Notes: generated by a model from the letters alone, not told the origin. Positions 1 through 10,836 are shown, counted from the stretch's first letter. The stretch is DNA of 64,000 nucleotides from Aulostomus chinensis (GCA_037954235.1 JBBMOA010000015.1:22486069-22550068); one strand, 5' to 3'. A program made the numbers and translations.

Positions 1-827
1 ATTATTATTATTATCAGGCCTATTGAAGCAGAGAAAGGCCAATCTTACTTTTTTTTATAACAGGATAGTAAACTTGTTAACAATAGGAACATTTCTGACA
101 AACTGTTCATCTACAAGAGTTAAGGAGTGCCATGTACATGGATGGCAGCTTGAAAATCCTCCAGAAATCAAGCTATTCCACTCAGTCAACACCTGTATCA
201 TTCCGTGACCATGATGACAACCTCATCCCTTATCTGGTTGTCTCAGCATGGTCTTTCTAACAAGTTGATCAACAAGATGAAAATGTTGATGTGACAATTT
301 CATCTTCCAGTTCCTGCAGTTTTCAAGCTACCATCTATAAATTATTTCACCCCTGATCTCTCATAGGTAAACAATTGATATGACATTTTGTGTGCCTGTG
401 ATCGTGGGACAGAGTTAATGTACATCATTATCTTATGATTACTGGATATTATCTATCTACATGACCATATTATCTGGTCACATTGAGATAATACCCCATC
501 TATCACATGATAATGGCATAAATTTTTTTTATTGCAATTATGGCCTCGCTCAGCTTCTATAGAAAGCCAATAAAAGTCTTACATTTATCTCATGGTTTCC
601 TGTCAGGAAATGGAGGGGTACTTTTGCAACTTGCAGCAAGTAACTGAAAGTTCAGTTGAACTGGCCATATATTCAAATATCCTGACAAGATTTAATAAAC
701 TAATCCAACTTGCCATTGTTCATGGAGGCTGGACCCTAGTGTATCACATCTATGAAATAGTGGAATCAAAGCTGTTAAAACATGACTCTCTTAACTATAT
801 CCACACACTTGATCATTAACTGTGTGG
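1..827. other. Intergenic stretch, no gene recognised
   Basis: AT-rich unique-looking sequence. The only open frames are short (61-75 codons), lack splice context and resemble no family I know. A SINE-like repeat begins at the right end. I see no promoter, RNA gene or conserved motif here. Confidence 0.5.
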
Positions 828-1076
828 GCGGCATGGCTCAGGGGTAGAGTGGCTGTCTAGCAACTAAAGGGTCGCTGGTTCGATTCTCGACCCCGGTGAC
901 CATGTCAAAGTGTCCTTGAGCAAGAATCTGGACCCATAATTGCTCTTGATGAGTAGGTTGGTGCCTTGCATGGCAGCCTCCACCACGTGTGAATGGGTGA
1001 ATGAGATGACACTGTAAAGCGCTTTGAGTGCCGCTACGGTAGAAAAGTGCTATGTAAAATTGAGTCCATTTACCAT
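828..1076 (+). repeat. tRNA-derived SINE-like repeat (second family)
   Basis: The head has a pol III A-box-like stretch (GGCTCAGGGGTAGAGTGG) and, about 35 nt later, a B-box-like GGTTCGATTC, as in tRNA-derived SINEs. The body continues with a 'gtgtccttgagcaaga' segment and ends in 'gtaaagcgctttgag' and 'gagtccatttacca', a tail I recognise as highly repeated in fish genomes. It differs from the (GGAT)n-tailed SINE that dominates the rest of the window. The class (SINE versus tRNA-like nonautonomous element) is inferred. Confidence 0.65.
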
Positions 1077-1089
1077 ATTACTTGGTCAA

Positions 1090-1175
1090 TGCTATGAGTA
1101 TGAATGGTTGTCTGTCTATATGTGTTGACCCTGCCTTAACAGGAGAAGTGGTGGAAAATGGATGAATGGATAACT
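1090..1175 (+). repeat. (GGAT)-tailed SINE, internally deleted scrap
   Basis: The sequence reads from the 'tgaatggttgtctgtct' segment of the dominant SINE directly into its 'cttaacaggag..gaaaatggatg' tail, so the middle of the 3' half is missing. It lies just downstream of the other SINE-like repeat. It is a decayed fragment with no pol III boxes left. Confidence 0.6.
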
Positions 1176-1649
1176 AAACTCCCCATATTACGGTATATGC
1201 AGATGTCTCAGAAGAAAAATGTGACTTTTTCAAAAAAAATTGCCAAAACACATTGTTGATGAAGATTTTCAACTAACACAATCTTATTTTATTTTTGCGT
1301 TAATTTTAATCATTAAAAAAAAAAATCCAAGCCTTGAATAGTTTGTATAGTTTCCAGGTTTTTCATGACCACAGACAAACCCTTCATCTATAAAATGTTT
1401 GATCAGGACGATGGTACTGATATAATTTGCTCAGATTCCATTATAATACGTCTTAATAGTTTCAAATATTTTTATTTCCCTACTGAAAAAAATTACTTCC
1501 ACTGTCATCTTATTGACAATTTAAGAGCATATCAAAGCATACGAATGATACCTTTTCTTATCAAGTCCTTGGACTGACGGCCCTCCGTGTTTTAACCTTT
1601 TCAATGAACTGATGTCACAATGAAAGAGCAGAGCAACTACCAACTGAGC
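1176..1649. other. Intergenic stretch downstream of hmgn1
   Basis: AT-rich sequence between a SINE scrap and the hmgn1 poly(A) signal. A 70-codon frame at 1365-1577 on the plus strand has no recognisable similarity and is probably chance. Confidence 0.4.
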
Positions 1650-1655
1650 TTTATT
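1650..1655 (-). terminator. hmgn1: Poly(A) signal AATAAA of hmgn1
   Basis: The plus strand reads TTTATT, giving AATAAA on the minus strand about 940 nt after the hmgn1 stop codon. It is the best-placed canonical signal downstream of the gene; cleavage would fall near 1625-1640. Use of this site is inferred. Confidence 0.55.
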
Positions 1656-2595
1656 GGTTCATTGATAACAATCATTACACAGGTACACCTATAAACAAAT
1701 AAAAAGAAACTGCACACTTGATACAGATACTGGAACCCCATGTGAATATTGCTACTGCTGGTATGCATTTGACATCTCAAATAAATGTACAGTTTGTCTG
1801 CTGGCATTTAAGGGGCCAGTCTCAAGTTTTTTTCCCCTTTCTTTGATTATACACGTCATTAGCTTGGCTTAGAATACAAATTCCATTTTTACCATCCTTA
1901 CAATGTACCATTACACACTGCATACAGAAAGATTGAAAACCCCTTTTTCACAGCAGCTATACAAATTTATTGCGATGCTATCACAGAACAGGGACACAAC
2001 CAACACACAGAGATGCACAGTTAGGATAGAGGGGCTCCAGTACTCAGGGGTTTTAAGTTTATTGATCCGATTCCAGAAGAAAACTGCATGAGTACAAGAG
2101 TTAACATAGCAACGAAGCTTACAAACATTCTACAACACTGTTCTTCATTATAAACAAGAAAACAATGAGTTGCCCTGTGTCTTGTCCCACCCCCTTGCCA
2201 CAGATAACACACACTGTCCCTTATAAAGCATATGGAATGTAATCCACGCAGGCAGGCTCTCTCAGCTGTTGACCCCACTCCAATGATGGCCATGCTTGCG
2301 TGTTGACACCGTGGCCTGCCCCGCACCCCCCTCCCCTCCTTCACATTTAAAACTGAAATGAAATCCACTGACAGTAACAACAATAACTGTGATTTCATGG
2401 CGATGTAAAATTGTGGGATGCGATGAATTTTCCCCGTCACCGTCTTTTTTTTTTTCTTTCATTAAAAAAAAGTGTTCTCTACAATCAAACTACTAAAAAA
2501 CCTGTATTTAGAAAATAGTTGATAAAAATATTCCCCTGAATTGTACAAGAAAAGAGGTACAGGGAGTACTGGTAAAAGATGTGGTTGGAGAGGTG
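1650..2595 (-). other. hmgn1: Putative 3' UTR of hmgn1
   Basis: This runs from the TAA stop at 2596-2598 to the AATAAA signal at 1650-1655. No transposon is recognisable in it, unlike most noncoding DNA in the window, which fits a transcribed UTR. Two overlapping minus-strand frames (2021-2440 and 2262-2462) have no recognisable domain and are not called. UTR extent is inferred from signal position only. Confidence 0.5.
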
Positions 2596-4960
2596 TTATT
2601 CTGCTTCCCCATCCTTTTCATCAGCTGCCTCTGTAGCTGGTGCCTGAAACACATTAACAACAAAATCACTGATATGTCTCCAAGGAGATGAGCTTAACTT
2701 TGTAGGGTTATAATCATGACACAAGCCACACCTCTTCCTCTGCTTTGGCTTCGCCATTCTCAGCAGGGGCCTCTTGTGCTTTCTCCTCAGGCTTGGCCTT
2801 CTCCACCTCCTTGGCTTTCTTAGGCTTCGCAGGTGCCTTCTACAAGCAAATGTATGAGTATAAATGCCATTCAAATGAAAGCAAACAGACATCAGGAGTT
2901 CAGTCAGGACCAAACAAAACTGAGCCTCACCTTTGGCTTAGGTTTGGACTCTGCCTTTGTAGGTGCAGGTCTCTGCCCAGGAAAAGAATGAATGTGAGCC
3001 ACAAGAACACAGTGAACATAAGCTTCAGCCATAATGCTAAAGAAAATAAAAGAATCAGGTAAGTAAAGTATCAAAATTTTAAATTTCAATCTATAATGCT
3101 AATTGTTAATAACCTATTTTTAAAAAGCTTCAATTTAACTATTCCATTCGGTCAGATAGTGTTTCACTTCACAATATTTTTTAACAATTCAAGGCTGCAA
3201 TAAAGCAACACACCTTTTAAATGATGAGTGATATGATAACCCTCTTATCTGCTAAGTAGTATGCTTCAGGTTTGTTCATGCAACCAAATAACATGTGCTT
3301 TCATGGTGCTTTGCAATTAATTAATGAAATTAAAACTATCAATATCCTATTGAACATGCATGCACATTAAAATCCAAACTGTTCTTGTTTTACTGCCTAA
3401 GTCTGGAACTACATTTATGCATATGTGTTGTTATATTCTGTGAGCTTGTGTGCACTTACATCTTTCAACCTGAGAGATCTCCTCTTGGGCTGCAGAGTAA
3501 GTGAGGGGATAGATAGTTTTCATACAGTAAAAAACAGAAATTGATGTTACTGGCTTGGCGTTACTGACCCCTGGTGGCTAAGGAGACTGCCTGTTTTATT
3601 TTTTTTAAAATGAATTAAAAACAGACAAAATGATGATAGACCTTACCGTTGAGTCACCAGCCGCACCTGTCTGTGGACAAACAGAGAGAAAGAACCATGT
3701 TAAGTAGAATGTCTTCAGGGTGAGTAGTGGGTTTATTGGTGGGGACTTGAGGTTTTAATTGTAAATTATGTAACTGTAAAATGGGTGCAAACAGACACAG
3801 TGTTAGCTTGTGGCTGCACACTGTGATTGTCTCTTATGTAGTAAAATCATGCACAACAAGGGTTATAAAAAAAAATCATGAGCCCACACTCAAGTTATAT
3901 GAGCACGTCAAATGGGCGTATGTACAATTAGCAGGACCTCGGGACAATGTTTGCGATCGAAAATGTCCTGCTTGAAAAGAAAGTTTAACACATGGTGCGA
4001 TTCGGTGCAGTCTCCCAACACCCGTAAGTGGTTCCTACTGTACAAATCCTGGGGGGGACGGGACTCCGCCTCCTCTCAACACATCCTTTCATTGGTAATA
4101 AGCAGGTCTGCCAGGGTATCGAGAGAACCCAGCAGTGTAGTGAACATTCCCGCCATGAATTTAAAAAGACACACCGAGATGCTCAGCGACTGTGGGGTCT
4201 GCTAGCAGAATCCCCAGCAACAGTAGCAGCGCTACGCTGACGGAGCTCGCCATTACATAACCTACAACCGGCCTGAACCCATAACACACGAGAGAGGCGG
4301 CAGGCGAACACACAACGGGCGCCTTCCAAGAAATGTGCTCTAGCTGTGGGCTAATAATGGCGTCCAAGTGCGATCACACATAAACGCGGTCTCGTTATTA
4401 TTGATCGAGCTAAATTAAACTACCGGTGATTAATAGTTCAACCATAACAAACACACAAAGGGTATAGTAAAGAAATAATAGCCTTTGGGAAGGAAAATAA
4501 GACTTTCGAAGAATTTAATCCTAGTGACTTCTATCCTTATTGTCTGACAGGGGAAACTTTAGAGGCCAGCCAAGACACAATCAATATGCCGCCAACTTTC
4601 TCTGCAGATCAGACGATGGAGAAAACGTGCCCCACTTTCACCGATACTGCAAATGATGCATGTAAGCAGGCATGCAACTGTGCATTGTGCAATACAAAAC
4701 AACGACAGACATAAGACCGCAAGATAATCACTGCGCAAAAGATAAGGGAAAAAAACACGCTTCAAAAACAGACACCACGCTACATATCAACTAAACTCTT
4801 GTCTGCAGGCTCACATTGTTGACATTCGGCCGGGCGGAAAACGGACATTTATAGCCACAACTCGAGCAGTAACAACCTCGCAGCTGTGGGTTCTAAAGGC
4901 TCTATTACTGAATCAATGCATGAAAGATCTCAGTCTACTCACTTTGCTCCTTTTAGGCAT
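2596..4960 (-). CDS. hmgn1: HMGN1-type nucleosome-binding protein
   Basis: Small basic chromatin protein that binds nucleosomes and loosens linker-histone compaction in the nucleus. Coding exons (minus strand): 4960-4943 (MPKRSK), 3670-3647 (TGAAGDST), 3489-3460 (PKRRSLRLKD), 2972-2931, 2839-2732, 2643-2596 with stop TAA. Lengths 18, 24, 30, 42, 108 and 48 nt keep one frame; every junction is GT-AG and phase 0; 89 aa in all. The MPKR start, the 30-nt exon holding the RRSxRL nucleosome-binding core, the Pro/Lys-rich middle and the acidic tail (PAENGEAKAEEE) follow HMGN architecture. The tail resembles HMGN1 more than HMGN2, and synteny with igsf5 and pcp4 supports HMGN1. Oddity: the usual RRSARLSA core reads RRSLRLKD. 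The exact paralogue is less certain than the family. Confidence 0.9.
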
Positions 4961-5260
4961 GGTTGGTTTGTGTGTGGTGTTTTTCAAAAAAAAATAAAAA
5001 ATATCTAGAGCGAATACAGTGGTATATTGAGGATAAAGCTGTACTAGTACAGTCCAATACAACGCAGCTAGACGTTAATGTTCCATTGGAAGAAAATCTA
5101 GCTCAAACCGGATTGGATTCTCCCCCTCCCTCCCTATTCAAACCGTTATAGTTCCTGCTTGAGTGACGGGGTCTTAGCCCACCCCCCGCGCCCGCTGATT
5201 GGACTAAACAGCGATCAGCAACACCGTTTCAAATCTGGGCTGTCTTCTGTGTGGCTTTGT
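4961..5260 (-). promoter_or_regulatory. hmgn1: hmgn1 promoter / 5' UTR region
   Basis: This lies immediately upstream of the hmgn1 start codon. Two CCAAT boxes on the minus strand are visible as ATTGG at 5112-5116 and 5198-5202, with a G-rich GGGAGGGAGGGGG-type tract between the first box and the gene, and CpG-containing sequence near 5180-5215. No clear TATA box. This fits a housekeeping CCAAT/GC promoter. In human the HMGN1 promoter is divergent with GET1; I could not find a GET1 exon on the other side. Confidence 0.5.
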
Positions 5261-5612
5261 CACACGTCCGTCAGTAAAAATTGCGAGTTATTTGTCTTTC
5301 TGTGCAGCCATCTGCTAAAACAAGACTAAATTATTATGAAGTCTGTCTCTCGCCTCACTTGCAAGCGCATACCTCACTGTTCTTGCGATATGTGGACATG
5401 GCCGAGTGAATACCTACGTGTGCGAATGAGACACAAGTTACGCCCCGTTTTGAAGTCTGAAATAAAACCTGGATGGCAGTACATTGTGAGAGGGTTTTGT
5501 GCCCCCCTGACTTGTCTTTTGTATCAAAGCTTGAGAAAATGGCGACAGGATACGTGTGATCAGTGTGCTCTTGTGCAACCTCCTAGTAGTGCGGTGACCA
5601 GCCACTTGTTCC

Positions 5613-5667
<55 letters not shown>

Positions 5668-6138
5668 AGCGGGCTCCAAACACAAGTGGAAGCAGTCGCA
5701 ATCCAGCTTTGTGTGGAAGTTATTTAAAACCCAGCAAATGATAAAAAACACAGCTCACTGTTGACAGATATAATTTCTATGTGTACTTCTTAGACATCTG
5801 AAAGAATAGTCCTCTAGTATTCTTTTTAAAATCTAATTTTGTGTTTGTTCCAAGGAATGTGGTTTCGTCTACAAGGCTCAAAAGGTAAGGAATGAAGTTT
5901 CCAAGTGCGTGAGATATGGTGGATGATTAAGTGCACATATGCATGTACATAAGTAAGTGTATTCATCTTTAATTTCGCCTTCCATAATTTCAATATTTAT
6001 ATTACTTTTCAAGAATCTTTATTGTCATACCACTCAGGGTTAGAAAATTGAACTCAGGTATAGCAAGGGATAGCATAATAAAGAGAGTAAAGAACAGAAT
6101 AGGTATTTACAGAAATAGATTTTTACATAAAGGATATA
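5261..6138. other. Region upstream of hmgn1, no gene assigned
   Basis: A 142-codon plus-strand frame starts at 5336 but its C-terminal third is the translated (TG)n repeat, and the first 95 residues match nothing I recognise. A possible exon-like segment with a GTAAGG donor lies near 5853-5885 but has no supporting partner. No gene called. Confidence 0.3.
5615..5666. repeat. (TG)n microsatellite
   Basis: About 26 uninterrupted TG dinucleotides. Confidence 0.95.
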
Positions 6139-6478
6139 TATGGTGGTTAGTACTGTGGCCTCACAGCAAGAAGGTTCCGGGTTCGAGTCCCGGCTCGGGC
6201 GTGGGATCTTTCTGTGTGGAGTTTGCATGTTCTCCCTGTGCCTGCGTGGGTTCTCTCCTGGTACTCCGGCTTCCTCCCACAGTCCAAAGAAATGCAATTT
6301 GGGGACTAGGCTCATTGAATTCTCCAAGTTGACCGTAGGTATGAATGTGTGTGTGAATGGTTGTTCGTCTCTGTATGTTGGCCCTGCGATGGACTGGTGA
6401 CCTGTCCAGGGTGAACCCCGCCTCTCGCCCGTTGATGCTGGGATAGGCTCCAGCCCCCCCGCGACCCTTACTTATATG
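6139..6478 (+). repeat. (GGAT)-tailed tRNA-derived SINE, near full length
   Basis: Dominant SINE of the window. The head carries an A-box-like stretch (tggttagtactg) and a perfect B-box-like GGGTTCGAGTCCC; the body follows in order with 'tggagtttgcatgttctc', 'cttcctcccacagtccaaag', 'atggactggtgacctgtcc' and 'gctgggataggctccagc'. The tail is cut short where it meets an oppositely oriented copy at 6480. Structure is seen; mobilisation by an RTE-type LINE is inferred from the tail sequence. Confidence 0.85.
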
Positions 6479-6479
6479 T

Positions 6480-6716
6480 CGATCCATCCATCCATTGTCT
6501 ACTGCTTATCCTGTTAAGGGTCAAGGGGGGCTGGAGCCTATCCCAGCTGCACCCTGAACGGGTTGCCTGTCCACCGCAGGGCCAACACATATAGACAGAC
6601 TTTCATTCGCTCTCACAGCTGCACCAATGGTCACAGAGTATCAGATTAACCCAGGAGGAAGCCGGAGTTACCTGGAGAGAACCCACTCAGGCAAAGGGAG
6701 AACACACACAAATGCC

Positions 6717-6718
<2 letters not shown>
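6480..6718 (-). repeat. (GGAT)-tailed SINE, 5' truncated, tail-to-tail with its neighbour
   Basis: Begins with (ATCC)n, then the reverse complement of the SINE tail and body up to the 'gagaacccac..caggc' segment, where a (TA)n microsatellite starts. Orientation is opposite to the copy at 6139-6478, so the two share their tail ends. Confidence 0.8.
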
Positions 6719-6773
<55 letters not shown>

Positions 6774-6780
6774 TACATAC

Positions 6781-6831
<51 letters not shown>

Positions 6832-6837
6832 CATATG

Positions 6838-6887
<50 letters not shown>

Positions 6888-6890
6888 CTC
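6718..6890. repeat. Compound (TA)n-(CT)n microsatellite
   Basis: (TA)n at about 6718-6768, a short ATGTACATACATACATATG interlude, (TA)n to about 6826, a second interlude, then (CT)n at about 6841-6877 and a short (TA)n. Long frames translating as poly-Tyr/Ile or poly-Ser/Leu here are repeat artefacts. Confidence 0.95.
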
Positions 6891-7264
6891 ATACATTTTC
6901 TTCTTCCACTTGTTCCTATTAAGAGTCGTGGGGGGGCTGGGGCCTATCCCAGCGGCTACGGGCGAGAGGCAGGGTTCACCCTGGACAGGTCGCCAGAGTC
7001 CATCTGAGGGCCAACACATACAACCAACCAACAAACAACCATTTGCACTCACAGTATTACCCATGGCCAATTTAGAGTATCAATCAGCCTCATCCTCATC
7101 TTTGGACGGTGGGAAGAAGCAGGAGTACCCGGAGAGAACCTACGCAGGCATGGGAGAACATGCAAACTCCACACAGAAGGATCCTGTGCCCGAGCCGGGA
7201 CTCGAACTCGGAACCTTCTTGCTGTGAGGCCACAGTGCTAATTACTGCACCACCGTGCAGCCCA
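6880..7264 (-). repeat. (GGAT)-tailed SINE, near full length
   Basis: Reads from a degenerate tail (cattttcttcttccacttgt) through the body to the head 'ctgtgaggccacagtgctaa' and 'ctgcaccaccgtgcagccca' at 7264. The B-box-like GGGACTCGAAC is intact. Its tail half, with the adjoining (CT)n, recurs at 11063-11357; the sequence just beyond its head recurs next to the SINE at 35507. Confidence 0.85.
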
Positions 7265-7373
7265 GAATGTTATTAACAGGATATAATTTAAAATGTAGCC
7301 ATTAACTTCAACAGACTGATTGCTACATCAGTAACCTGCAATCCTGTGAAATTCATCTGAAATTGAACTTGAA
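7262..7373. repeat. SINE-flanking segment shared with 35897-35995
   Basis: About 110 bp beginning 'cagaatgttattaacagga' and ending near 'cctgtgaaattcatct'. Nearly the same sequence follows the SINE head at 35897-35995. It is therefore itself repetitive, either part of an older element that hosted the SINE or of a duplicated composite. Confidence 0.7.
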
Positions 7374-7405
7374 CCCAGAACCTTCTTGCTGTGAAGCCAC
7401 AATGC

Positions 7406-7406
7406 A

Positions 7407-7477
<71 letters not shown>
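7406..7477. repeat. (TA)n microsatellite
   Basis: About 35 TA units with one AAATATA interruption, located between a SINE head scrap (7374-7405) and a Tc1-like transposase remnant. Confidence 0.95.
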
Positions 7478-7479
<2 letters not shown>

Positions 7480-7840
7480 AAGCCTCACCTCTGCTGCTGA
7501 GAATATGTTCATCCAAGTCAACAGCCTCAGAAATTGCTCGTTAACAACACCTCAGATTAGACCCCAGATAGATGCCACACATAGTTCTAGTAGCAGACAT
7601 CTCTCTACATCAACTGTTCAGAGGAGACTGCACAAATTAGGCCTTTGTGGTCGAATAGCTGTTAAAAAACACCAAAAGGAAAAGCAACAAGCAGAAGAGA
7701 TTTGTTTGGGCCAAGAAACACAAGGGATGGACAAGTCCAGTGGAAATCTGTGCTTTGGTCTGATGAGTCCAAATTCTTCAAATCTTTGGAGTGTAAAGAG
7801 CAGTTATCAAAGCAAAGGGTAGCTATTTTGAAGAATATCC
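7478..7840 (+). pseudogene. Tc1/mariner-like transposase remnant
   Basis: Translation gives, in order, a segment like the Tc1 helix-turn-helix region (LTTPQIRPQIDA, STSTVQRRLHKLGL, then GRIAVKKHQ) and, after a frame change, the start of the DDE domain (QWKSVLWSDESKF), whose first catalytic Asp lies in the WSDES motif. The rest of the catalytic domain and both terminal inverted repeats are missing. It follows a (TA)n tract and ends where a SINE begins. Family assignment rests on motif recognition; the element is dead. Confidence 0.8.
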
Positions 7841-7845
7841 CACCA

Positions 7846-8153
7846 GCTTTTGGGCGAGAGGCAGTGTACATCCTGGACACGTCACCAGTCCATTACAGGG
7901 CCAACATATATAGACAGACAACCATTCACACTCACAGTCATACCTACGGTCACTTTAGAGTATCCAATTAGTCTAGTCCCCATTTGTATGTCTTTTGACT
8001 GTGGGAGGAAGCTGGAGTACCCAGAGAGAACCCATGCAGACAAAAGGAGAACATGTAAACTCCAGAAAGACCCACTTCCTGATCTGGGACTCAAACCCGG
8101 AAACTTCTTGCTGTGAGGCGACAGTGCTAATCACTGCACCACCGTACCACCCA
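7846..8153 (-). repeat. (GGAT)-tailed SINE, tail truncated
   Basis: Starts inside the 'gggcgagaggcagtg' segment, runs through 'ccagtccattacagggccaac' and ends with the head 'ctgtgaggcgacagtgctaa..ctgcaccaccgtaccaccca'. The 3' tail is missing where it abuts the Tc1-like remnant. Confidence 0.8.
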
Positions 8154-8960
8154 AAATACAAAATATGTTTTGAATTATTTCACATTTTTTTGTCTACTAA
8201 ATAATTCTTTATGTGTTCAATCATAGTTTTGATGGCTTTAGTGAGAGTCTACAATGTAAATAGTCATGAAAAAAAGGAAAAAACTTTAAATGAGAAGTCT
8301 CCCACCAAAAATGCAGGTCAACACAGGTTTTTGGGCACTCTGAAAGGGTCGACTCGGCATTCCAACCCGTGTCGACCAACTCGCCAAACGACCCGGGTGT
8401 TTAGCGGCTCGGCTCGGCTTGGCTCACCTGCAGTGTGAGAAAGGCAACCTGCATTGTCTCAGGTTTCATGCGACCTTCCTGTTGCATCCTGATTTTGTCT
8501 CTGGGCAGCCTGTCAGGCTTCGCCTGTAGCGTCTTCGGCTCCCTTTTAGACTTGCCAAAAACTCCATCCTCCTTCGCTGCATTAGCACTCGGATATTTTC
8601 TAATCTGTGCCTAGTTTGTATGCTTTGCAAAAGAGACAACATTGCAATGCACACAACGACAATGCTAACGTTCAACTCGACGATGTCCATGTTGTCGTTT
8701 GTTTACCTCTCAGTGTTCCAGCACACATTTATGTGTAATGATGACGTTGTCAGTGCGATGATGTACGAGAGAGAAAAACACAGGCACGCAAGCCCTCACA
8801 GTGGGAGTTCAGACACTTTCTGCTGGAAGCTTGAATGCACCCTAATGCCTAGCAAACATGGGTCCAAAAACCCATGTTGACACGCGTTTTTCCTTGTGAA
8901 AAGGGTATACCAGAGGCCTTTGTCTTGGTCTTGATGTTTGTGGCTTCTATCTCCTTCTGT
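8154..8960. other. Unidentified repeat-like block
   Basis: A CpG-containing segment at about 8340-8460 has short internal repeats (CGGCTCGGCTCGGCTTGG) and a minus-strand frame at 8466-8690 rich in Arg near its end, possibly a transposon remnant. A small perfect hairpin, AACATGGGT / ACCCATGTT, sits at 8856-8879. I could not assign a family. Confidence 0.3.
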
Positions 8961-8967
8961 GGTCAGT

Positions 8968-10440
8968 TCATAATCCCAGTGGGATATCCAGCTGTGCATG
9001 TATGTTGATGGATCGGACCCTGTTATTACTGTTCAGCTGACATCTCAGTACTTCTCTTACTCTCTGGAGGTATTTGGTAGTGGCTGACTTCCTTGCTGCC
9101 TCCTCATGGTTTCCATTAGCCTGTGGGATGAAGAAGTGCTTTTCGTAACTCTGGATGTCACCTTTATTTCCTTCTTGTATGTCGACCCCTTCTGTTCTGA
9201 TCATCTTTCTTTTGTGATGATCGGACTGAGATGGTTCAGGCCTAGTGCATCTCCTTGTATATGCCATACTTGATGTTAACTTGTGCTGTTGGCTTTGAGT
9301 TGGCCTCTAAGGTCGTCTTCCACATCCCCATCAAGATTCTTTCAAATGCTCTCAGTTTACTGTTGATTTTATATAGCTCCAGATATTCTGGTATCTATGT
9401 GTGTGGCACTGAGTCATAGGTTTTCTTGTAATCAATCCAGGTGCACAGGTTGGTCTTTCTGCTCTTACAGCCTCGGGCGACTAATCTGTCAACCAGTAGC
9501 TGGTGCTTGGCTTCTTGGATCCATCCATCCATCTATCCATCCATCCATCCATCCATCCATCCATGGGGGGCTGGAGCCTATCCCAGCAGCCTTCGGGGGA
9601 GAGGCGGGGTTCACCTTGGATGAGTCGCCAGTCCATCGCAGGGGCAACACATATAGACAGACAACCATTCACACTCACAGCCACACCTATGGTCAATTTA
9701 GAGTATTCAATGAATCTAGTCCCCACTTGCATGTCTTTGGACTGTGGGAGGAAACCAGAGTACCCAGAGGGAACCTGCGCAGGCACAGGGTATTAGTGCC
9801 AATTACTTTCTTAGCCCTGTTCATGTATGGACCATGTGCTTACTTATCTTAGCTGCTATGATATCCGACAGGAGCTACCAAGTTGTGGAGAGGTAGACTA
9901 TTGGTGGATAGTCGGATGGGATGGGGCCCTTCTGGGGGTCCTTCATGATCACGTCTCTTCTGCCTTGAGTTAGCCACTCTGGGTCCGTCACAACTCTAAG
10001 CAGCTGGTCCATCTGTACTGCAAGATGTTCATGGAGTGCAGTTAGCTTCTTCAGTACATGTGGATCATATCGGGGCCCGGTGCTGTGCAACTCTTCCTCT
10101 TTAATACTCTGTCTTGGATGTCTGCCATTAAGATGGTTACTGGTTCTCCTTCTGGGAGGTGTCTGTGGTCAGTTCTCAGGTCCACAAGCCATTGTGCATT
10201 GATATTGTGTGATGCTTCTCTTTCCCATATACCCCTCCAGAACTTTTCCATCTCTGCTCTTGGTGGGCCTGAATGGTTGTTATTCCCCTGCCACTGAGAG
10301 TACACTTTGGCTGGGTCAGTGGAGAATATCTTGTTTATTCTCCTAGCCTCTACCTTTTTGGTATATGTCTTCAGTCGGGGGCCAGAGCTGTTAGACTTTT
10401 TTTTTTTTTGGGGCAGTTTCAAGGGCCTCTGGTATGATAG
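8968..10440 (-). pseudogene. R4/Rex6-like LINE remnant
   Basis: Non-LTR retrotransposon pieces in co-linear order on the minus strand: 10422-10051 (pre-RT region with NKIFSTDPAKVY and a TAPGPDMIH motif), 10090-9875 (with MKDPQKGPIPS, an RT motif-1 region), 9500-9383 (KHQLLVDRLVARG, then IDYKKTYDS, the RT motif A region) and 9267-8968 (PQANGNHEEAARK, a post-RT region). The stretch that should carry the catalytic YxDD is deleted, and a SINE splits the piece at 9519-9792. Wording and order resemble fish R4/Rex6-type elements; that subfamily is recognition from memory. Clearly inactive. Confidence 0.75.
9519..9792 (-). repeat. (GGAT)-tailed SINE nested in the R4-like LINE
   Basis: Starts with (ATCC)n at 9519-9563 and ends at the 'cctgcgcaggcacaggg' segment, so the tRNA-like head is missing. 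LINE sequence resumes on both sides (codons for KHQLLV to the left, LSTTW to the right), so the SINE inserted after the LINE. Confidence 0.8.
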
Positions 10441-10573
10441 CTTGGTGTAGATGATGCATTTAGGACTGCCAAAACCTGTTCAGCAGGAAATTCAGAAACA
10501 TGCTCTCAACATTTAACTTCAGCTGCTCATTCTTTCAGTTAGCTGGATGAACAGAGTTACAAATAAGGGGAAA

Positions 10574-10836
10574 AGCAGACAAACAGTATTCTCACCTCTA
10601 AAATGTTCACATTACATATATTTGTAATGTGAACATTTTAGAGGTGAGAATACTGTTTGTCTGCTTCTCACCTCTAAAATGTTCACATTACAAATATATG
10701 ACCTACATATATTTGTAATGTGAACATTTTAGAGGTGAGAATACTGTTTGTCTGCTTCTCACCTCTAAAATGTTCACATTACAAATATATGACCTACATA
10801 TATTTGTAATGTGAACATTTTAGAGGTGAGAAGCAG
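10574..10836. repeat. 91-bp tandem array of palindromic units
   Basis: The motif beginning TTTGTAATGTGAACATTTTA starts at 10621, 10712 and 10803, an exact 91-bp period. Each unit contains a 29-bp arm (TTTGTAATG..GGTGAGA) and its reverse complement. The left end is a perfect inverted repeat with 43-bp arms, 10574-10616 and 10623-10665, separated by 6 nt. A SINE scrap (about 10849-10882) follows. Strong hairpin or cruciform potential; origin unknown. Confidence 0.9.

Noticed and set aside
828..900. True tRNA gene
   Set aside because: A- and B-box-like sequences exist but no cloverleaf with an anticodon arm can be drawn; the 3' body is SINE-like.
2021..2440. 139-codon minus-strand frame as a gene
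   Set aside because: It overlaps another frame within the hmgn1 3' UTR, has no domain, and lacks splice or promoter context.
5336..5764. 142-codon plus-strand frame divergent from hmgn1 (GET1 candidate)
   Set aside because: The C-terminal part is the (TG)n repeat and no residues resemble GET1 or another known protein.
6627..7227. Frames of 120-170 codons rich in Tyr/Ile or Ser/Leu
   Set aside because: They are translations of the (TA)n and (CT)n microsatellites and adjoining SINE.
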